From positions 99,665-163,664 of the forward strand of contig CALMRZ010000038.1 in NCBI GenBank assembly GCA_937872225.1: DNA of 64,000 nucleotides, written 5' to 3'. This DNA is from an uncultured Spirochaetota bacterium. Lineage in GTDB: Bacteria; Spirochaetota; UBA4802; UBA5550. This document shows, in pieces, positions 59,365 through 64,000 of this stretch. The notes below the pieces were generated by a model. It did not search any database. It was given only the letters and a program-made list of their open reading frames with translations, and was not told where the DNA came from. The number at the start of each line of letters is the position of its first letter. Positions within the stretch are counted from its first letter, which is position 1. The position numbers were made by a program, and so were the translations under genes.

Positions 59365-59907
59365 ATGAAAAAGAAAGGACCATACTTCCGCGCGGCCTTT
59401 GCCGTCATAACCCTTGCGCTGTTTTTGTCCGGGACGGCGCTGGGCGCGCCCCTGCAGTACGAATGGGGCACCCAGTTGGTGAAGGTAAAGAAGACCCTGC
59501 CGTCGGACAAGGAGTCCCAGCAGTTCTCGCCCAAGGACCGGCCCAAGTACAAGAACAAGATACTGAGCTACATCACCGCCATCGACAACAAGCTCGTGGA
59601 CAAGATCATCGTCCTGCGGGTGAAATCACAGCCCGTCATCGACTACCTCTTCGTTAACGACAAGCTCTATACCATTATGGAAGACTGGAAATCCGTGGAA
59701 CTGAAAACCGAAAAGGAAATCCTGGGAAATCTGACCGGCCATTTCGGCCAGCCCCTGGTCCAGCAGGACAAGAATTTCTATATCTATTCATTCAACAGCG
59801 ACAAGACCAAGGTGCTCTATTACGTGATGAAAACCGCCGACGGCAAAGCAAAGTGCAAGGTGTATTATTACACCAGACAGCTCTTCAGGATGCTGATTAC
59901 CGAATAA
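59365..59907 (+). CDS. Exported protein of unknown function
   Basis: 180 residues from ATG 59365, which follows AAGGA; the longer frame to 59284 is less likely. A signal peptide (about 5-27, LALFLSGTALGA) precedes a beta-rich domain with repeated tyrosine and lysine strands (QPVIDYLFVNDKLYTIMEDWKSV, FYIYSFNSDKTKVLYYVM, KCKVYYYTRQLFRML). No family recognised. It stands alone facing the lipoprotein gene at 59920 with 12 bases between the stops. Confidence 0.72.
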   Translation: MKKKGPYFRAAFAVITLALFLSGTALGAPLQYEWGTQLVKVKKTLPSDKESQQFSPKDRPKYKNKILSYITAIDNKLVDKIIVLRVKSQPVIDYLFVNDKLYTIMEDWKSVELKTEKEILGNLTGHFGQPLVQQDKNFYIYSFNSDKTKVLYYVMKTADGKAKCKVYYYTRQLFRMLITE

Positions 59908-59919
59908 CCGGGACCCGGC

Positions 59920-60510
59920 TCATTTTTTCAGCAGGTAATAGACCCGCTCCATGCCGCCGGGAAACACGACCGTCAGCAGGACCGGCCTTTCATCTTCGCT
60001 GAAATTTTTCGAAACAATGGGCTTCGCCGTTTTTATCAGCCACAGGTAATCCCAGGTATCATAGGACCACCCGTACCGGAAATAATACCTCGTTTTTATC
60101 TGGGCGGGAAAGACGTCTTCCAGCACATTCCTGTTTTGACCGTCCCTGGCCATGAACCTGAACTGGATTTTTTCATCAAGGTACGGCTCCCACGCCTTGA
60201 TCTGGAAACAGTAAAACCGGTTATTTTCATAGGCGAAGGCTTCAAGCTTTTTCAGGAGCTTCTTCTTTTCTGCCTCCGGGATGATCCTGCTTTCAATAAT
60301 TCCGCGGCGCGTAATCTCCCGGTAATTTTCCAGGTACCCGTAGTCGAGCTCCCAGCAGTAGATGGTCGCGTATCTGTACTCGGATTCGATGTATGCCGGA
60401 GGGACCCGGTCGCTCATAAGCCTGAGGTTGCGCTGGCACCCGACAGATACCAGCAGGGCCAGCGCCGCCGGCAGCAGTGCAACGATCTGAATTGACCGGA
60501 AACGTTTCAT
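59920..60510 (-). CDS. Lipoprotein of unknown function, paralogue of 60550-61137
   Basis: 196 residues; GGGAG at 9 bases before the ATG. Signal peptide with lipobox LVSVGC. The mature part shares with the next protein the order SDRVPPAYIESEYRYATI, a Lys-rich helix (EAEKKKLLKKLEAFAYENNRFYCFQIKAWEPYLDEKIQFRF), RNVLEDVFPAQIKTRYYFR, YLWLIKTAKPI and a C-terminal VVFPGGMERVYYLLKK. Probably an outer- or inner-membrane lipoprotein of a family restricted to this lineage. Second gene of a two-gene unit. Confidence 0.75.
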   Translation of the reverse strand: MKRFRSIQIVALLPAALALLVSVGCQRNLRLMSDRVPPAYIESEYRYATIYCWELDYGYLENYREITRRGIIESRIIPEAEKKKLLKKLEAFAYENNRFYCFQIKAWEPYLDEKIQFRFMARDGQNRNVLEDVFPAQIKTRYYFRYGWSYDTWDYLWLIKTAKPIVSKNFSEDERPVLLTVVFPGGMERVYYLLKK

Positions 60511-60549
60511 GTTAGTTCTCCCGATTCGTGTATAGTTGCTCTGAGGTGA

Positions 60550-61137
60550 CTATTTCTTCTTTAATCTATCAAGCATCGAATACGTCCTTGACGACCCGTT
60601 GGGAAACGTTATTTTCAGGATAATCGGGGCGTCCGCGCCTTTGACATGGGCTTCATTCAACGGTTTTTTGGCTTTTATGAGCCATACATACTGGTGGAAC
60701 TCATTACCGCCGACCATGCGCGCGCCGGTGATGACGTTCTTTTCGTCAAGCAGAAAGACATCCTCCAGGAGCTGCCGGTTTCCCGCATCGGTTATGCTGA
60801 AGGTAAAGCGCAATTTCTCATCCATATACGGCTCCTGGGTGCGGATAAAAAAGGTATAATAACGGTCCGGTTCGTACACGGCCCCGTCGATCCGTTTCAA
60901 TATGGATTTTTTCTGGGCATTGGATATCAGGCCATCGTCAATGGTGACCCTGTGGTAACTCTCCTTGAAATAATTGAACATGTACTCGCCGACACCGGCG
61001 AAATCAATGGTCGCGCCGTCATAGTTCTTGTTGATATACTCCCTGCTGACATCGTCCTTCAATAATGTCATCCCGGAACAGGCGGCAAGCGATAACGCCA
61101 CAACCGTCATGGTAACAAATAACCCTGCTCTTTTCAT
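60550..61137 (-). CDS. Lipoprotein of unknown function, paralogue of 59920-60510
   Basis: 195 residues with signal peptide and lipobox LSLAAC. It aligns with its neighbour over the whole length: VSREYINKNYDGATIDFAG, KKSILKRIDGAVYEPDRYYTFFIRTQEPYMDEKLRFTF, NRQLLEDVFLLDEKN, YVWLIKAKKPLNEA, and KITFPNGSSRTYSMLDRLKKK. The conserved core suggests a common fold binding a similar partner. Function is not known. First gene of the pair, with AGGAG upstream of the ATG. Confidence 0.75.
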   Translation of the reverse strand: MKRAGLFVTMTVVALSLAACSGMTLLKDDVSREYINKNYDGATIDFAGVGEYMFNYFKESYHRVTIDDGLISNAQKKSILKRIDGAVYEPDRYYTFFIRTQEPYMDEKLRFTFSITDAGNRQLLEDVFLLDEKNVITGARMVGGNEFHQYVWLIKAKKPLNEAHVKGADAPIILKITFPNGSSRTYSMLDRLKKK

Positions 61138-61368
61138 TGCAAATATATCTCCTGATGTTGAAATTATGAGACAAAAAATAGACTAGTTGCGTAACTGCTT
61201 AAAATTACCATAATTTGCCTCAGCCGCCGAAAGCGGCGGAGGCGCATTGAGATAATTATTACGTTTTGCAACAGGTCTGATATCGTCTATAAATAATAAT
61301 GCCGGAATACAGCGCCTGGAAAAATCACTTCGGCAATTTCCAGGCGCGGTTATTCCGGGAGCAACCGG

Positions 61369-62199
61369 TTATATCCCGTAGCCGCGGTATTTCCGCATGG
61401 CCCAATCATTCGAGTCCTCTCCGACAACATAGATGTCTCCGGAAGGGTCAACAACTACGCAATGCGCGGTGCTGTTGTCCAGATAGCGGCTTACTTTTTT
61501 ATTCCAGTTGACAGCGTCTTCAACGCCATCGGCGCTGAATTTTTTTATCCACCAATCATAGGAGACCGCTCCAGGCCCGCAACCGGCCACTACGACTTTG
61601 CCATCCTGGTCGATGGCCATTGAGCTGACAAAAAAAACCGGATATTGCCTTATTCCAATAAGCCGTATCTTCATTTCCATCGGGATCAAACTTCTTGATC
61701 CACCAGTCCTCCTGGGTATTCGCGCCCACCAGTCCGCCGCCGTACCCGGCGATGTATACGCTTCCGTCGGAATCGACCGCCATGGCCTGGGCCCTGTCTT
61801 TCGGAAAACTCGCGTTATCGTCATGTATTTTTTTATTCCAATGGATCGTGTCTTCATTACCATTGGCGTCAAATTTCTTGATCCACCAGTCTTCGGAGCT
61901 TATGTTGCTTATGAGGTTCGTTCCAAATCCAACGACGTACAGGTTCCCATCCGCATCGCAGGCCGCGGACAATGCCGCATCTTTGCCGGCGTTTCCATCG
62001 AAATATTTATTCCAGTGTACGGTATCCTCGGAACCGGGTGTCGTCCCTCCCGGTACAGGCACTCCCCCCGGGTTTATGCCGCCGGCCAGGCCAAGCAACA
62101 AGGATGCAGCGGAATCATTTCCACCGCCGCCCTCCTGGCAGCCGCCGAACAGCACAGCCCCAGGAACAAGATCAGGCAAACAACCCTACCTGTTTTCAT
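61369..62199 (-). pseudogene. SBBP-repeat lipoprotein with two compensating frameshifts
   Basis: AAGGAGGG precedes ATG 62199 and a signal peptide (MKTGRVVCLILFL). The frame then breaks at the C4 run 62158-62161. In the next frame GAVLFGGCQEGGGGND gives a lipobox LFGGC and about four repeats of the form EDTIHWNKKI..AMAVDSDGSVYIAGYG..DWWIKKFDANGN (SBBP/beta-propeller type). It breaks again at the A8 run 61630-61637, after which VSSMAIDQDGKVVVAGCGP..DWWIKKF..DWAMRKYRGYGI completes it. One added and one removed base restore a 276-residue lipoprotein; the total length of 831 bases is already a multiple of three. Confidence 0.8.
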
Positions 62200-62426
62200 T
62201 AAGGAACCCTCCTTAAATTTTTTTTTATTTATATTCTTTTAAAATCCATATCAAAGCGGCATATGCCTGTGACTCTCCACTTTACAAAGCCTTGCGCGGC
62301 CCTGCGGGCCAGGCCCTCCGATATCCTTGTCTATGCCGGGATTTGCAAAACCTTGTGCGCGGTATTTTTCAAGGATCATGGACTTCCTTGCCGACATGGT
62401 GAGGTGTTCCTTCCGCCAGCCTGTTG

Positions 62427-63095
62427 TTACTTCATCTTCACCATACCGGTTTTCTCAATCATCGTATCCGATATGTACCTGGACAGGTGCTCGACGGCCT
62501 CCTTCCTCGATGTAGGCATGCGGGTGCCGATCATGCTGATGCCGATTCCCGACGGACTGCAGTTAACGTACAAATCCGAATAGGCGACATCTTTCCCGTT
62601 CGAGCGCTCGAACAGCTGCCCCATGACATACACAAATTCGTCAACGGAGTACATCATCGAGCCCGATCCCCGCATGTAAAAATTGCTTGTTTGCCTTTTT
62701 TCCAGCGGGACCCAGAGGACCCACAGATACTTAAACCCGAGCCGTTTCTGGATCCTGAGGATTTCAGCCAGGTCGGTGTTTGTAAAATCCTTCTTATAAT
62801 CGGTAAATTCAGCATGAAAGGGACCGCGGATGTTCCGGGGATAGGCACCCAGAATTTTCGCGAATGTTTTCTGTTCCATGACCTTGAAGCTGCTGTTTTT
62901 AACCAGCTCTTTGCCTATCAAATCGGCCAGAAGGATCGAATGTTCGGAGTTGGACCCGGATATCACCGCGATGGTGTCGCCGGCCGCCGGTGCGACGCCC
63001 CCCTCTCTTACGACAAACGGCCGTATCCCCATCATGCTCATGCATGAAGAAAAAAACATGATCGATACTGCCGGAATAATGATGAGTCGTATCAT
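62427..63095 (-). CDS. Lipoprotein of unknown function, distant paralogue of 63108-63707
   Basis: 222 residues; GAGGAG 8 bases before the ATG. Signal peptide with lipobox FFSSC. The mature domain starts DTIAVISGSNSEHSILLADLIGKELVKNSSFKVMEQ, like CsgG/FlgO-type proteins that begin with a strand, a helix and then VxxR/Q. It continues GFKYLWVLWVPLEKRQTSNFYMRGSGSMM and ends SRYISDTMIEK. It may belong to the LPP20/CsgG-like group of envelope proteins. Second gene of a pair. Confidence 0.7.
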   Translation of the reverse strand: MIRLIIIPAVSIMFFSSCMSMMGIRPFVVREGGVAPAAGDTIAVISGSNSEHSILLADLIGKELVKNSSFKVMEQKTFAKILGAYPRNIRGPFHAEFTDYKKDFTNTDLAEILRIQKRLGFKYLWVLWVPLEKRQTSNFYMRGSGSMMYSVDEFVYVMGQLFERSNGKDVAYSDLYVNCSPSGIGISMIGTRMPTSRKEAVEHLSRYISDTMIEKTGMVKMK

Positions 63096-63107
63096 TATAA
63101 TTCTCCT

Positions 63108-63707
63108 CTACTTGGTATATTTACCTATATGTTCCACAATCTCCTGGACTGCGACACTGTACAGATTCTTTAACGAATCATTGGCTGATTGGAACGGTGA
63201 AAAATCGTTCTTTGAGAACTCCGAGTAACCGATTACCCTGCAGGAAGGGAACGCCACGAGCTTGGCCCCGAAATGCGCGTTCGACCGCGTATAAAAAATG
63301 CCGGAACGGGCCTCGCTTTTATAGACCCATATCAGAACCATGTAATCGGCCCCCAGCAATTGACGGAACCGCATGAGCTGCCCCCTGCTTTCAGGCGACA
63401 GGGAATCAGGAACCCTGTTGTTATCCGGGAATTCCATGCCCGGATATCCGGGGATCACCCTGGTAATGCTATCCTGATCGATCACAGTAAGGCTTTTTTC
63501 CTTGGCAAGCCGTTCCGAAAGCATTTCGGCGACCCGCACGCTATCATTCAAGCCATTCGCCGCCAAGATAGCGATCCTGCCCTTTTTAATTACTGCCGAT
63601 TTCTCAATCATGCCAAATGGTATATTCTGCCCCGTGGAGCAGGCGGCGGAAAATATCAGGCATATAATACCCGGCATTATTTTTACTAATAATGATATTC
63701 TATTCAT
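63108..63707 (-). CDS. Lipoprotein of unknown function, distant paralogue of 62427-63095
   Basis: 199 residues with lipobox FSAAC. Layout matches the downstream gene: GRIAILAANGLNDSVRVAEMLSERLAKEKSLTVIDQDSITRVIPGYP, then LLGADYMVLIWVYKSEARSGIFYTRSN, then a conserved late region RVIGYSEFSKND, ending SVAVQEIVEHIGKYTK. The opening strand-helix with VIDQ is again like CsgG/TolB-N-type folds that sense or assemble in the envelope. It is 12 bases before the paired gene. Confidence 0.7.
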   Translation of the reverse strand: MNRISLLVKIMPGIICLIFSAACSTGQNIPFGMIEKSAVIKKGRIAILAANGLNDSVRVAEMLSERLAKEKSLTVIDQDSITRVIPGYPGMEFPDNNRVPDSLSPESRGQLMRFRQLLGADYMVLIWVYKSEARSGIFYTRSNAHFGAKLVAFPSCRVIGYSEFSKNDFSPFQSANDSLKNLYSVAVQEIVEHIGKYTK

Positions 63708-63745
63708 TTCATTGACCTACATATTTATAGAATTTATTCCATATA

Positions 63746-63874
63746 TGGACCCCGAAAATTGGACGATAGATAGTTTGTTGTCGATAAAAATTAAGGGGGC
63801 CTATGAAAACAAAAAGAACACATCGGGATAAAGAATTAAATTTTAAGGCCCCTGTCCAGAACTTTTCCTATTGA
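63746..63874 (+). mobile_element. Possible internally deleted IS3-family (IS150-like) remnant
   Basis: TGGACCCCGAAAATTGGAC at 63746-63764 resembles the terminal repeat of IS150-like elements (CCCCAAAA..TTGGACA). After a GGGGGC site, ATG 63803 starts MKTKRTHRDKELNFK, like the first residues of their orfA helix-turn-helix proteins, but stops after 23 codons. At 63850-63872 a reversed GGAAAAGTTCTGGACAGGGG-like end follows. The remaining bases to 64000 show no gene. Confidence 0.3.
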
Positions 63875-64000
63875 CATGTGCCTTTTTGGACTTCAGATAA
63901 GGACCATTGTGTCGCATCGGGCATGCACCTATGAGAGGGTAAATTCCTTGATAATGATTCAATGATTGATATTTTTCTTGTTCTTCAATCAACGTATTTT

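Noticed and set aside
1..64000. tRNA or rRNA genes, prophage modules, toxin-antitoxin pairs, restriction or defence islands
   Set aside because: Scanned for cloverleaf arms with TTCGA loops, phage structural genes and defence domains; none seen apart from the lone CRISPR repeat and IS traces.

Overview
The window comes from a Gram-negative, GC-rich bacterium. The evidence is the many N-terminal lipobox proteins, an OmpA/MotB-type envelope protein, MltG, Mpl (which acts on meso-diaminopimelate peptides) and serine hydrolases with export signals. No tRNA, rRNA or ribosomal protein gene was seen, so placement is weak. The set of coiled-coil, HEAT, ankyrin and lipoprotein families would fit a free-living deep-branching spirochaete or a similar phylum, but that is inference. 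The gene content is mostly chromosomal and ordinary, with scattered mobile traces.

Layout. 1-1404: end of a DprA-like gene and mltG. 1783-4500: a small glycine-rich membrane protein and a hybrid PAS histidine kinase. 4668-6382: a GGGtGRT-family gene with its usual NifU-like partner. 6643-7481: a fluoride riboswitch followed by crcB and a DUF190 gene, both with broken frames. 7493-11837: ABC-F ATPase, SUI1-like factor, cyclophilin, thioesterase and a LysE exporter. 12076-13734: one isolated type I-C-like CRISPR repeat and a complete IS66-family element. 13753-20577: MATE and MFS transporters around an envelope cluster (lipoprotein, OmpA protein, unknown 644-residue protein). 20659-25407: zinc-ribbon protein, a K+ channel overlapping a separate cyclic-nucleotide-binding protein, and an FAD enzyme coupled to a membrane protein. 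25560-31298: SGNH hydrolase, two paralogous membrane sensors without output domains, SDR enzyme, HEAT-repeat protein.

31299-32516 is largely non-coding and AT-rich but holds a possible frameshifted secreted peptide. 32517-34572: ECF sigma factor, zinc-finger anti-sigma factor, and a cereblon-like CULT-domain protein. 34790-44873: a glycan assembly region with two GT-C membrane glycosyltransferases, two GT4 glycosyltransferases, a flippase-like protein, an orphan MacB-type permease and a secreted FN3-like protein. 44898-49700: enoyl-CoA hydratase, a putative RHH protein, a frameshifted membrane protein and two tandem penicillin-binding-protein-like serine hydrolases. 50107-58769: HAD-like protein, Cys-cluster protein, lipoprotein hydrolase, ankyrin lipoprotein, UbiA prenyltransferase, slipin-NfeD pair and Mpl. 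58770-63707: small exported proteins and lipoproteins, including two pairs of paralogues and a frameshifted SBBP-repeat lipoprotein. The right edge has a possible IS3-family remnant.

Two window-wide patterns stand out. Several genes are broken by single-base indels in or beside homopolymers (6767-6772, 46425-46431, 61630-61637, 62158-62161), which may be assembly error, decay or slippage. Palindromic intergenic elements also recur: a 24-base palindrome occurs twice, and a larger GC-rich hairpin element sits in three successive gaps around the slipin-NfeD genes and once more at 21168. The most unusual single gene is the CULT-domain protein at 34126-34572.
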